A stretch of 41,726 nucleotides of DNA from Comchoanobacter sp040266255 (lineage in GTDB: Bacteria; Pseudomonadota; Gammaproteobacteria; Comchoanobacterales; Comchoanobacteraceae), in contig JBDQEV010000009.1 of the NCBI GenBank assembly GCA_040266255.1, positions 1-41,726 on the forward strand. Direction: 5' to 3'. Positions 24,708 to 33,859 of the stretch are shown in pieces. The position numbers were made by a program, and so were the translations under genes. The notes beneath the pieces were generated by a model, which did no database searches, was not told the DNA's origin, and saw nothing but the letters and a program-made list of their open reading frames with translations. Positions within the stretch are counted from its first letter, which is position 1, and each line of letters starts with the position of its first letter.

Positions 24708-24773
24708 GTAGACACGCTGTCTTGAGGGGGCAGTAGCGAATACGCTGTGCCGGTTCGAGTCCGGCTTTCGGCA
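24690..24773 (+). tRNA. tRNA-Leu (anticodon GAG)
   Basis: The acceptor GCCGAAG pairs with the 3' TTTCGGC; the discriminator is A24773. The anticodon stem CTGTC/GGCAG encloses TTGAGGG, giving GAG. A class II variable arm and GGTTCGAGTCC T-arm are present. No CCA is encoded. It lies between secG and nuoA, 18 nt before nuoA, as in related genomes, and must be processed out of a longer transcript. Confidence 0.95.
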
Positions 24774-24791
24774 AGCTTATAGGAAGAGCAT

Positions 24792-25178
24792 ATGGATATG
24801 CAGTTTCAAATGGCATATATACATATTTTGATTTTTGCTGCATTGGCTTTGATGGTTGGTGTGGTTCCAGTAGTCGCGGCTTGGCTGTTTGCAGAGCGCG
24901 AACCAACAAATGCAAAAACAAGACCTTTTGAGTGCGGGTTTTCTCCTGAGTCAGGCATGCGGGTGCCATTTGACATTCGTTATTATCTAATTGCTATTTT
25001 ATTTATTTTATTTGATCTTGAGACAGCATTTTTGCTCCCTTGGGCGGTTTGTTTAGAGGATATTGGTTATCGAGGTTTTGCTTTGATGATGGTGTTTTTA
25101 AGTGTTTTGGTGGTTGGCTTTATCTATGAATGGCAATCAAAAGCATTAGAATGGAAGGCTGATGATGAAGTTGGGTGA
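24792..25178 (+). CDS. nuoA: NADH-quinone oxidoreductase subunit A
   Basis: First gene of the 14-gene complex I operon. 128 residues with three membrane helices; the conserved loop with RPFECGFSPESGMRVPFDIR is present (conserved Cys between helices 1 and 2) and FDLETAFLLPWAV follows. GGAAGAG precedes the ATG by 5 nt. Membrane-arm subunit near the quinone site. Confidence 0.97.
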   Translation: MDMQFQMAYIHILIFAALALMVGVVPVVAAWLFAEREPTNAKTRPFECGFSPESGMRVPFDIRYYLIAILFILFDLETAFLLPWAVCLEDIGYRGFALMMVFLSVLVVGFIYEWQSKALEWKADDEVG

Positions 25179-25677
25179 GAAGATAGCTTTGCCTACTCAA
25201 GGTTTTGCAGTCACAAATATTGAAGATTTAGTTGCATGGGCTAGAGGTGGCTCTGTATGGCCTGTTTCTTTTGGTCTGGCTTGTTGTGCAGTAGAGATGA
25301 TGCATGCTGCTTCTTCTCGTCATGATATAGATCGCTTCGGGTGGGGATTGTATCGAGGTAGTCCAAGGCAGTCAGATGTGATTATTGTAGCAGGTACATT
25401 AAAAAATAAGATGGCATCAGCTTTTCGCCAGACTTATGACTCAATGCCCAAGCCTGCTTGGGTGATATCAATGGGGTCTTGTGCAAACGGCGGTGGTTAC
25501 TATCATTACAGCTACTCAGTGGTAAGGGGTTGTGATCGTATTATCCCAGTAGATGTTTATGTACCAGGATGTCCGCCAACAGCAGAGGCGTTAGTATATG
25601 GTATCTTGCAACTTATGATGAAAATTAAGTATAGAGAGCAATGGGAGAATGAGGGTGGACCTGATTCAAAGGATTGA
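25162..25677 (+). CDS. nuoB: NADH-quinone oxidoreductase subunit B
   Basis: 171 residues; carries cluster N2, the last Fe-S centre before quinone. Ligands are seen in FGLACCAVEMM, GSCANGGGYY and YVPGCPPTAEAL. Starts ATGATG after GGAAGG and overlaps nuoA by 17 bp. Confidence 0.98.
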   Translation: MMKLGEKIALPTQGFAVTNIEDLVAWARGGSVWPVSFGLACCAVEMMHAASSRHDIDRFGWGLYRGSPRQSDVIIVAGTLKNKMASAFRQTYDSMPKPAWVISMGSCANGGGYYHYSYSVVRGCDRIIPVDVYVPGCPPTAEALVYGILQLMMKIKYREQWENEGGPDSKD

Positions 25678-26299
25678 GCATATTAGTGGGTTAAAAGTTG
25701 ATCAGTCACACGATCAGCCGATGGTAGAAGTAGCGTCTAGTGACTTACTCTCAATAGCAAGATCACTCAAGCGTCATAACGGTGCTGCTTTTTCTCTTTT
25801 GCTTGATATTTGTGCAGTTGATTATTTGTCTTACGGTAGGGTGGATTGGAAAACAGATCATGCATCTTCTCAAGGATATCAAAGAGCAAAAGCAGTTGCT
25901 GATATACCTAGTGAAAGCGCTCATCCTGCGCGTTTTGCTTTGGTTTATCATCTTTTGTCCATAAAGTATAACCAGAGACTGAGGTTAAAGGTATGGACCA
26001 ATGGCGATGATTCAGTACAGTCTGTGTCAAGTATCTGGCCAAGTGCAAATTGGTATGAGAGAGAGGCCTATGATTTATTTGGTATTGCTTTTAAAGGGCA
26101 TCCAGATTTAAGAAGGATTCTAACAGACTATGGTTTTGTAGGCTATCCATTAAGAAAAGACTTTCCATTAATTGGTGAGACAGAAATACGGTATGATGGT
26201 CAGCAAGAAAAGTGTGTATATGATCCAGTCTCAATTGATCATCATTCCAATGTTCCAAGGGTCATTAGAAAAGACCATCGTTACTGGGAGGATAAATGA
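25649..26299 (+). CDS. nuoC: NADH-quinone oxidoreductase subunit C
   Basis: 216 residues; the 30-kDa subunit of the peripheral arm. NWYEREAYDLFGIAFKGHPD then LRRILTDYGF and HPLRKDFPL-like YPLRKDFPLIG are the signature. Not fused to NuoD, unlike E. coli. Overlaps nuoB by 29 bp and nuoD by 4 bp. Confidence 0.96.
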   Translation: MRVDLIQRIEHISGLKVDQSHDQPMVEVASSDLLSIARSLKRHNGAAFSLLLDICAVDYLSYGRVDWKTDHASSQGYQRAKAVADIPSESAHPARFALVYHLLSIKYNQRLRLKVWTNGDDSVQSVSSIWPSANWYEREAYDLFGIAFKGHPDLRRILTDYGFVGYPLRKDFPLIGETEIRYDGQQEKCVYDPVSIDHHSNVPRVIRKDHRYWEDK

Positions 26300-27576
26300 G
26301 TATGACTCAGTCAATTAAAAGTCAACAGTCCAGTGAATATTATACCATTAACTTTGGTCCTCAGCATCCTGCTGCACATGGCGTCTTACGTTTGATCATG
26401 ACCATGCAGGGTGAAAAAGTAATCGGTATTGATCCGCATATCGGATTCTTGCATCGAGGGACTGAAAAATTGATGGAAGACCGTACCTATATGCAATCAG
26501 CACCCTATATGGATCGGCTCTGCTATGTATCTATGATGGCAAATGAGCATGCATATGTAATGGCTATGGAAAAGCTCTTAGAGGTTGATGTACCTGAAAG
26601 AGCGGAGTATATCAGAGTCATGTTCTCAGAGATTACTCGGTTGATGAATCATACGATATGGCTTGGAGCATATGGTCTTGATTTAGGTGCTATGTCAGTC
26701 TTTCTTTATTGCTTTAGAGATAGAGATGATCTTTTAGATATGTATGAGGCAGTATCAGGTGCAAGAATGCATGCTAACTATATTCGTGTTGGAGGAGTAT
26801 GGAAAGACTTGCCCAGTAGTATGCCAAAGTACCAAAAGAGTTCATGGCGATCAGATAAAACGGTTAAGGCAATGAACCAAGACCGAGAAGGCACATTGCT
26901 TGACTTTATTGAAGCATTTACTGAGCGATTTCCAAAGCATATTGATGAATATGAAACGCTTCTGACACATAACCCAATTTGGATCAAGAGAACCAAAGGA
27001 ATAGGTGTTGTTTCAAAGAATAGAGCAATTGATTTAGGCTTTACGGGGCATATGCTAAGAAGCACAGGAGTCAACTGGGATCTTAGGAAAAATATGCCAT
27101 ACTCAGTTTATGAGAAAGTAGACTTTGATGTGCCGATTGCTTATAACGGTGATTGTTATGATCGTTATTTAATTCGTATTGCAGAAATGCGCGAATCGGT
27201 GAAGATTATTCAGCAATGTGCGAGCTGGTTAAGGAAGAATCCAGGTCGTATTTTATCGGATCAAGTTAAAGTTGTGCCGCCAAAGCGTGATGACATGAAG
27301 CAGAACATGGAGGCATTGATTCATCATTTTAAGCTATATACTGAGGGGCTTTCTATGCCTGAGGGGGAAGTGTATCAAGCAGTTGAACACCCTAAGGGTG
27401 AGTTTGGTGTTTATATCGTTTCTGATGGTGCAAATAAGCCTTATCGCATAAAAATCAGAGCAGCAGGTTTTCCGCATTTAGCAGCAGTGAGTGAGCTGTG
27501 CAAAGGGCATTTAATTGCAGATGTTGTTTCAGTTTTATCATCATTAGATATTGTTTTAGGGGAGATTGATCGGTAA
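26296..27576 (+). CDS. nuoD: NADH-quinone oxidoreductase subunit D
   Basis: 426 residues; 49-kDa subunit forming the quinone cavity with NuoB. FGPQHPAAHGVLRLI with the conserved His, GFLHRGTEKLME, and the C-terminal segment with LGEIDR are present. The ATG overlaps the nuoC stop (ATGA). Confidence 0.97.
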   Translation: MSMTQSIKSQQSSEYYTINFGPQHPAAHGVLRLIMTMQGEKVIGIDPHIGFLHRGTEKLMEDRTYMQSAPYMDRLCYVSMMANEHAYVMAMEKLLEVDVPERAEYIRVMFSEITRLMNHTIWLGAYGLDLGAMSVFLYCFRDRDDLLDMYEAVSGARMHANYIRVGGVWKDLPSSMPKYQKSSWRSDKTVKAMNQDREGTLLDFIEAFTERFPKHIDEYETLLTHNPIWIKRTKGIGVVSKNRAIDLGFTGHMLRSTGVNWDLRKNMPYSVYEKVDFDVPIAYNGDCYDRYLIRIAEMRESVKIIQQCASWLRKNPGRILSDQVKVVPPKRDDMKQNMEALIHHFKLYTEGLSMPEGEVYQAVEHPKGEFGVYIVSDGANKPYRIKIRAAGFPHLAAVSELCKGHLIADVVSVLSSLDIVLGEIDR

Positions 27577-28064
27577 TGATTATTTGTCAGGAAGATCAGA
27601 AGAAAATTGATCATTGGGTTGCTAAATTTCCAGAAGGGCGGCAATCATCAGCTGTATTGATGGCATTAAAGATTATGCAGGACCGGTATGGCTGGCTTTC
27701 TGAACAGGCCTTAGATGCAGTGGCAGAATATTTATCAATGTCAAAATCACAAGTATATGAGGTTGCATCTTTTTACAGTATGTATCGCTTGCGAGACTGT
27801 GGAAAGCAGGAAATCAAAGTTTGTACAAGTTTATCATGTTGTTTGAATGGTGCGACTGATGTGATTGCGTATTTGGAAAAGAAGCTTGGCGTGCAGTTAG
27901 GTGAAGTGACCAGTGATCAGCGTTTCTCTCTCGCAGAAGCAGAGTGTTTAGGAGCTTGTATGCATGCCCCAGTCGTCATTGTTGATGATGAATCTTATCA
28001 CTACAATGCGTCACCAAAATCACTGGATCAGTTAATTGAAGAGAGTCATCATGAGTCAGATTAA
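27576..28064 (+). CDS. nuoE: NADH-quinone oxidoreductase subunit E
   Basis: 162 residues; thioredoxin-like fold with [2Fe-2S] cluster N1a, ligated by CTSLSC and ECLGAC. The segment VASFYSMYRL is typical. The ATG shares a base with the nuoD stop. Confidence 0.96.
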   Translation: MIICQEDQKKIDHWVAKFPEGRQSSAVLMALKIMQDRYGWLSEQALDAVAEYLSMSKSQVYEVASFYSMYRLRDCGKQEIKVCTSLSCCLNGATDVIAYLEKKLGVQLGEVTSDQRFSLAEAECLGACMHAPVVIVDDESYHYNASPKSLDQLIEESHHESD

Positions 28065-29370
28065 TGAGCTTGTATGTTTGAGACATCGTCAGTGTCCAGA
28101 GATACATACCCTTGATGGGTATACTGCACAGGGAGGATACGAGGTTTATCGTAAGGTGTTAAAGGGAGTTATCCCTTTAAAAGACGTGGTTGATATCATT
28201 AAGACATCAGGTTTGCGTGGACGTGGCGGCGCAGGGTTTCTAACAGGACTAAAGTGGCAGTTTATGAATCGAGACAAACCTGGTGATAAATACCTGGTTT
28301 GTAATTCAGATGAGGGTGAGCCTGGTACATTTAAGGATACTGAAATAATGCGGCATAACCCACATCAGTTATTAGAAGGGATTGCAATTTGTGCGTATGT
28401 TATAGGAGCAAAGCGAGCATACAATTACTTGCGTGGTGAATATATGGCAGAGTTTTACCAAATGGAACACGCATTACAAGAGGCAAAGCAAGCTGGTCTG
28501 CTAGGGCATAATATCCTGGGTTTAGGGATAGATATTCTAATTGAAAATATACTTGGTGCTGGGTCATATATTGTTGGTGAAGAAACAGCAATGCTGGAAT
28601 CAATTGAGGGAAAGAGAGCAATGCCCAGAAATAAGCCACCATTTCCTGCCATTAGTGGCTTATATGGATGTCCTACGACGATTAACAATACTGAAACCTT
28701 AGCTTCAATTCCGTTGATTCTAGAGCGAGGCAGTGAATGGTTCAAAGCAATAGGTGTGGAAAATAGTGCAGGGACGAAAATATTTTGTGTCAGTGGTCAT
28801 GTGAATAAGCCAGGTGTGCATGAATTACCTATGGGGTATGCGTTAAAGGATCTGATTGCCTTATGTGGTGGTGTAAGACAGGGTAGAAAAATAAAAGCAG
28901 TGATTCCTGGTGGAACCTCAATGCGAGTGATACCCGGACAATATGTTGATGATGTGACAATGGATTTTGATGGTTTGGCGAAGTTCAATAGTGCACCGGG
29001 GTCTGGCGGAGTGATCATTATGGATGAAGAAACCTCAATGCCTTGTGCGCTTTGGCATATGATGCGTTTTTATCACCATGAGTCGTGTGGGCAGTGCACG
29101 CCATGTCGTGAAGGAAGTGGCTGGATTCGTTATCGTTTAGAGGAGCTGATTCAAGGCCAGGGATCTTTGAAAATGATCGATGAAATATATCGTGTAGCAC
29201 AAGACATCGAGGGACGCACGATCTGTGCTTTTGGGGAAGCAATTACTTGGCCAGTAACCAGCTTTATTGATCATTTTAGAGCAGAGTTTGAATATTGTGC
29301 TATGCATGGTATTGCTAAGCATGAAGGCTTCAGTTGGTTAGATTCGCAAGGAGTATCATATGTCAGTTAA
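28051..29370 (+). CDS. nuoF: NADH-quinone oxidoreductase subunit F
   Basis: 439 residues from the ATG at 28051 (GAAGAGAG upstream; a TTG at 28036 would add five). Binds NADH and FMN: GLRGRGGAGFLTGLKW is the nucleotide-binding loop, and ESCGQCTPCREG with a later Cys holds cluster N3. Overlaps nuoE by 14 bp and nuoG by 11 bp. Confidence 0.97.
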   Translation: MSQINELVCLRHRQCPEIHTLDGYTAQGGYEVYRKVLKGVIPLKDVVDIIKTSGLRGRGGAGFLTGLKWQFMNRDKPGDKYLVCNSDEGEPGTFKDTEIMRHNPHQLLEGIAICAYVIGAKRAYNYLRGEYMAEFYQMEHALQEAKQAGLLGHNILGLGIDILIENILGAGSYIVGEETAMLESIEGKRAMPRNKPPFPAISGLYGCPTTINNTETLASIPLILERGSEWFKAIGVENSAGTKIFCVSGHVNKPGVHELPMGYALKDLIALCGGVRQGRKIKAVIPGGTSMRVIPGQYVDDVTMDFDGLAKFNSAPGSGGVIIMDEETSMPCALWHMMRFYHHESCGQCTPCREGSGWIRYRLEELIQGQGSLKMIDEIYRVAQDIEGRTICAFGEAITWPVTSFIDHFRAEFEYCAMHGIAKHEGFSWLDSQGVSYVS

Positions 29371-31543
29371 GCGTTTGAGTTTAACCATAGATGGTCAAGC
29401 TGTAGAAGCCAAAGAAGGAGAGCGCTTGATAGATGTAGCAAAAAATATTGGCGTGAATATCCCACGTTTTTGCTATCATCCTGACCTATCTGTAGTTGCA
29501 AGTTGTAGAATGTGTTTGGTTGATGTTGAAGGTATTAATAAGCCTATGCCATCTTGCTCTACAATTGTATCTGAAGGGATGGTGGTCAATACTAAAAATG
29601 AAAAATCTGTTGATGCTCAAAAGGCAGTGATGCGATTTTTATTGATGAAGCACCCTTTGCATTGTCCTATCTGTGATCAAGGTGGTCAGTGTGAGTTGCA
29701 AGATGTGGCAATGGGTTATGGCGATGGGATTACAGATTACTCGGAGTCTAAAAGAGATGTTGAAGATGAGAATCTAGGACCATTAGTAGCAACTGATATG
29801 TCACTTTGTATTCACTGCACCCGTTGCGTTCGGTTTGGTGAAGAGATTGCAGGTATAAAAGAGTTGGGCTTGATGGGGAGGTCTGATGATGCAAAAATCA
29901 GCACATATCTTTCTAAAGGTGTGCAGTCTGAGTGGTCCGGTAATATGATTGACTTATGTCCTGTAGGTGCTTTAACATCTAAGCCTGCAAAGTTTAGTGG
30001 ACGTGCCTGGAGTTATAAAGGACACCCATCAATTGCAGCTCATGACTGTGTAGCAGCTAATGTGCAGTTACATACTTCATTTAAAGGGTATCAAGGCATT
30101 CACGAAATTAAAGAGGTTGTGCCACGGCAGTCTGATGCGCTCAATCATATTTGGTTGTCAGATCGTGATCGCTTTAGCTATCAAGCAGTAGGGCATGCAA
30201 GAGTAAAGTCACCAATGCAAAAAGTTGGGGAGCATTGGGAAGAAATTACTTACGAGCAGGCATTTATGAGAATCTCTGAAGCCATTGCAAGATTGAGCTC
30301 TAGTGAAAAGAATAGATCATTAGTGGCTGTTAGCCCGCAAACAACTTCAGAAGTAGGGGTATTATTGGCTGATTATTTCAGAAAAGTTGGCATAAACCAT
30401 ATTGATATTGCAAATCATGAAGCTTTATATACTGAAGATATAGCATATCTCCCAGCAACAGCTTTACCTTCTGATATTGAGGAAGCGGATACAGTGATAA
30501 TGCTTGGATCAGCCTTGCGATGGGATCAGCCGTATCTTAGCTTGAGAGTGAAGAAAGCACAAGAGAATGGTGCGAAAGTGTTTAGTATGGGGGCATTGAA
30601 GCATCAATACACTTATCCGGTTGAGCATCATATGTTGAGAAGTCAGGATTTGATTAGATCATCAATGATTTTCTTAAATGAGTGGCAAAACAGTACAGTT
30701 ATTCCAAAGCACTGGTTGCCAAATTTAGTGGATAAGAAGGTTGTATTATTGGTTGGAGAGGAATCACTGATTCATCCAGATGCGGTTAAACTAAATCAAG
30801 CATTGGCATTTTTTGCAAAAGAACATGGTTTTCGTTATGCGCTGTTACCACAAGGTGTAAACTCATTAGGTTTATATCAGTCAGGTTGTATGCCTTTTGT
30901 GAAGGGATACTTAGGTCAAAAATGGCAAGATGTCACTAAACAACATTTGAATTTTCTTTGGTTGATGCAGTTAGATCCAGTGAAAGATTTAGGCTTGAAT
31001 ATAGAAAAGTTACATTCAACTTTTGTCGTTGCATGTGTATCACACCTATCAGATGAAATCAAAGCAAGTGCAACTATTATTTTGCCGAATAGTTTGCCTG
31101 TCGAGCAAAGTGGGTCATATTGCAACTATTATGGTCTTGAGCAACCTTTTAATCAGGTTGTAAAAGCCTCGTTTTTGCCAGTGGATCAGATGCTACATCA
31201 GCTGGCAACATATCAACAGATTGAGTTAAATACAAACCAATCCTGGACAATAGCACCAAGAGAAGATATTCATAGACCTGAAGTTGTAGAGGGACTTTCT
31301 GGCAAGTATATCTTAACGTTAACACACTGGATCGATGCTGATATTTGGCTTAGAAATGCACAAGCACTACAGCAAGCATATCCTATCGTAGAGGGTGCAC
31401 TGGTTTCAAATGAAAATGAAGCATCAAACCTACAGTATTTGATATCTGATGCTGTTGCAAAAGATACGACTGTGGTCTATCGGAACACAAAGACTCATGC
31501 TATGATAAAACGTGCATCAAACAAAAGGGAAGATCGATGCTAA
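29360..31543 (+). CDS. nuoG: NADH-quinone oxidoreductase subunit G
   Basis: 727 residues. N-terminal [2Fe-2S] domain (CYHPDLSVVASCRMC...C), the HCPICDQGGQC motif (cluster N5), and CIHCTRCVRF with CPVGALTSKP (N4), then a molybdopterin-oxidoreductase-like domain without cofactor. It is shorter than the 900-residue E. coli form and I see no extra N7 cysteine set, as in the mitochondrial/alphaproteobacterial type. Confidence 0.96.
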   Translation: MSVKRLSLTIDGQAVEAKEGERLIDVAKNIGVNIPRFCYHPDLSVVASCRMCLVDVEGINKPMPSCSTIVSEGMVVNTKNEKSVDAQKAVMRFLLMKHPLHCPICDQGGQCELQDVAMGYGDGITDYSESKRDVEDENLGPLVATDMSLCIHCTRCVRFGEEIAGIKELGLMGRSDDAKISTYLSKGVQSEWSGNMIDLCPVGALTSKPAKFSGRAWSYKGHPSIAAHDCVAANVQLHTSFKGYQGIHEIKEVVPRQSDALNHIWLSDRDRFSYQAVGHARVKSPMQKVGEHWEEITYEQAFMRISEAIARLSSSEKNRSLVAVSPQTTSEVGVLLADYFRKVGINHIDIANHEALYTEDIAYLPATALPSDIEEADTVIMLGSALRWDQPYLSLRVKKAQENGAKVFSMGALKHQYTYPVEHHMLRSQDLIRSSMIFLNEWQNSTVIPKHWLPNLVDKKVVLLVGEESLIHPDAVKLNQALAFFAKEHGFRYALLPQGVNSLGLYQSGCMPFVKGYLGQKWQDVTKQHLNFLWLMQLDPVKDLGLNIEKLHSTFVVACVSHLSDEIKASATIILPNSLPVEQSGSYCNYYGLEQPFNQVVKASFLPVDQMLHQLATYQQIELNTNQSWTIAPREDIHRPEVVEGLSGKYILTLTHWIDADIWLRNAQALQQAYPIVEGALVSNENEASNLQYLISDAVAKDTTVVYRNTKTHAMIKRASNKREDRC

Positions 31544-32529
31544 TTAAGGTCATTTATGCACTATGTATCATTTTACCATTAGTCGTGGCCGTTGCCTACT
31601 TAACAACTTTAGAGCGTAAAATTATAGGTTATATGCAGCTAAGAGTTGGGCCAAATCGTGTTGGTTATGCAGGTATTTTGCAGCCAGTAGCAGATGCGAT
31701 CAAATTCGTGACCAAAGAGCTAGTTTTTCCCCAATTATCAGATTGGCGCCTATTTTTACTTGCGCCACAGTTACTATTGGTGCCGTCACTTCTAGCTTGG
31801 GCGGTTATTCCATTCTCTCCAGAGTGGATTTTTGCGAATATAGATGCGGGTTTGCTGTTTGTGTTTGCGATGACATCACTGGGAAGTTACGGTGTTTTAC
31901 TCGCAGGCTGGGCCTCAAACTCAAAGTACGCGATGTTAGGGTCCATGCGTTCATGTGCACAAATTATTGCATATGAAATAGCAATGGGTTTTGCTTTAGT
32001 AGGTGTCGTGATGCTTGCAGGTAGTCTGAATCTAAAAACAATTGTTCTAGCACAACAAGGTGGTATTTGGCAATGGTATTGGTTGCCTCTATTTCCTATG
32101 ATGATGGTTTATTGGTTATGTGCAGTGGCTGAAACAAACCGTGCACCATTTGATGTTGCAGAAGGTGAAAGTGAGCTTGTAGCAGGGTTTCATGTTGAAT
32201 ATTCAGGTATGTTGTTTGCTGTCTTCTTTATTGCTGAATATGCTAATATGATTTTTATAGCAGTGTTTACAACATTATTGTTTTTTGGTGGTTGGTTATC
32301 GCCATTCGAAGGAGTTTTCTACTTAGAGAGCTTATTTGCATGGGTGCCGCCAGTGATTTGGTTATTAGGAAAGTCATCTTTTTTAGTCTTCTTATATTTG
32401 TGGATGCGGGCAACCTTTCCAAGGTATCGCTATGATCATTTAATGATGTTGGGTTGGAAGTCTTTAATTCCAATTGCACTTGCGTGGATACCATTTGTTG
32501 GTGTGATGAAGCTTGAGGGTTGGGTATGA
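31537..32529 (+). CDS. nuoH: NADH-quinone oxidoreductase subunit H
   Basis: 330 residues, about eight membrane helices; lines the quinone entry. TLERKIIGYMQLRVGPNRVG and AETNRAPFDVAEGESELVAG are the two family signatures. Overlaps nuoG by 7 bp. Confidence 0.97.
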   Translation: MLIKVIYALCIILPLVVAVAYLTTLERKIIGYMQLRVGPNRVGYAGILQPVADAIKFVTKELVFPQLSDWRLFLLAPQLLLVPSLLAWAVIPFSPEWIFANIDAGLLFVFAMTSLGSYGVLLAGWASNSKYAMLGSMRSCAQIIAYEIAMGFALVGVVMLAGSLNLKTIVLAQQGGIWQWYWLPLFPMMMVYWLCAVAETNRAPFDVAEGESELVAGFHVEYSGMLFAVFFIAEYANMIFIAVFTTLLFFGGWLSPFEGVFYLESLFAWVPPVIWLLGKSSFLVFLYLWMRATFPRYRYDHLMMLGWKSLIPIALAWIPFVGVMKLEGWV

Positions 32530-33068
32530 ATATATTTGCAATTCTCTCGATGTATGCCGTATTTGTATTGATGCTAGTATTATTCTTAGGCAAAGAGGGA
32601 TTTAAAAAATTATTACTGATTGAATATTTTAAAGGCTTGTCAGTGACTGGAAAAAAACTCTTTCAAAAAAAGATTACAATACACTATCCAGATAAAGGTG
32701 AGTCTTTGCCTATCTCTCCAAGATTTAAGGGGGCACTTGCTTTAAGAAGATATGAAAATGGAGAAGAGCGCTGTATTGCTTGCAAGCTTTGTGAGGCAGT
32801 TTGTCCAGCGTTAGCCATTCATATTGAGTCTGCACCAAGAGAGGATGGGTCTAGGCGAACAACACGTTTTGATATAGATGCATTTAAGTGCATTAATTGT
32901 GGGCTATGCCAAGAAGCCTGTCCGGTAGATTCTATTGTCTGTACAGATGAAATGCACTATGCCTATCGAAAAAGAGGAGAGCATATTGTGTCAAAAGATG
33001 AGTTATTACTCATTGGCGATTTGTATGAAGATAAGATCAGGTATAATTTGGAGGCAGATCGTGAATGA
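32526..33068 (+). CDS. nuoI: NADH-quinone oxidoreductase subunit I
   Basis: 180 residues from the ATG at 32526 that overlaps the nuoH stop (ATGA). Two [4Fe-4S] clusters: CIACKLCEAVCPA and CINCGLCQEACPV (N6a, N6b). The first 22 residues (NIFAILSMYAVFVLMLVLFL) form an extra hydrophobic segment before the usual amphipathic start (KKLLLIEYFKGLSVTGK); most homologues begin near the latter. Confidence 0.96.
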   Translation: MNIFAILSMYAVFVLMLVLFLGKEGFKKLLLIEYFKGLSVTGKKLFQKKITIHYPDKGESLPISPRFKGALALRRYENGEERCIACKLCEAVCPALAIHIESAPREDGSRRTTRFDIDAFKCINCGLCQEACPVDSIVCTDEMHYAYRKRGEHIVSKDELLLIGDLYEDKIRYNLEADRE

Positions 33069-33555
33069 GATTGCATTTTATATTCCAGCGGTACTTCTGG
33101 TTTTATCTGCTATCAATGTTGCATTTACACGCAAGCCTGTATGGGGGCTTTTAAGCTTAATGCTATGTTTTCTCTCTACTGCAGTGCTTTGGATGGGTCT
33201 TGGAGCAGAGTTTTTAGCACTTGCACTAATTTTCATTTATGTTGGTGCAGTGATGGCTTTATTTCTATTTATTGTTTTTATGTTAAATGTTGACTCAATT
33301 CCAGCAGCTCAATTGCCGTTGAGTAATCGACTAGTATTATGCTTACTAGTTGTATTAGGGGGGGGGATATTATTTCATTATGCAGGAGTTTCTGATGCAG
33401 TAGGCAATGCTTATATATTACCAGAGCAAACCAAGCAGTTAGGAATTAGGCTGTATCAAGATTATGAATTGGCCTTTGAGGTTATGGGTATAGCATTGTT
33501 GGCAGCGATGTTAGGAGCGATTGCTTTAGTTCTTGGAGATAGGAAGGCATTATGA
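33061..33555 (+). CDS. nuoJ: NADH-quinone oxidoreductase subunit J
   Basis: 164 residues from the GTG at 33061, preceded by GGAGG; a longer frame from 32935 would run through nuoI. Five membrane helices with the conserved LALALIFIYVGAVMALFLFI helix that couples the quinone site to the pumps. Confidence 0.94.
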   Translation: MNEIAFYIPAVLLVLSAINVAFTRKPVWGLLSLMLCFLSTAVLWMGLGAEFLALALIFIYVGAVMALFLFIVFMLNVDSIPAAQLPLSNRLVLCLLVVLGGGILFHYAGVSDAVGNAYILPEQTKQLGIRLYQDYELAFEVMGIALLAAMLGAIALVLGDRKAL

Positions 33556-33857
33556 TTACCACTATGCATTATTTAGGATTATCGACAACTTTATTAATGA
33601 TTGGATTAATAGGAGTAGCGATCAATATGCGAAACTTAATTGCAATACTCATGAATATTGAACTGATGTTAATCGCTGTGAACATTAATTTTGTTGTATT
33701 TGCCAACCAATTTTCACAACTTGATGGGCAAATATTTGTATTTTTCATATTAGCAATTGCGGCATGTGAAGCTGCAGTAGGACTGGCTATTTTTGTGAAG
33801 CTATATCAGCGCTGGAAGGGTGTTGAAACAGATTCATTCAATCGTTTGAGGGGATAG
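33552..33857 (+). CDS. nuoK: NADH-quinone oxidoreductase subunit K
   Basis: 101 residues, three membrane helices; conserved glutamates in LMNIELMLIAVNINFV and AACEAAVGLAIFV belong to the E-channel. Overlaps nuoJ by 4 bp. Confidence 0.96.
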   Translation: MITTMHYLGLSTTLLMIGLIGVAINMRNLIAILMNIELMLIAVNINFVVFANQFSQLDGQIFVFFILAIAACEAAVGLAIFVKLYQRWKGVETDSFNRLRG

Positions 33858-33859
33858 GA

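Noticed and set aside
24679..24969. Minus-strand frame across tRNA-Leu and the start of nuoA
   Set aside because: Complement of a tRNA and a conserved gene.
28400..29322. Several minus-strand frames within nuoF
   Set aside because: Antisense to a strongly conserved gene, with no start signals or recognisable domains.
32935..33060. Extended N-terminus of NuoJ
   Set aside because: The extra part runs in another frame through nuoI; the GTG at 33061 has a GGAGG and fits the family start.
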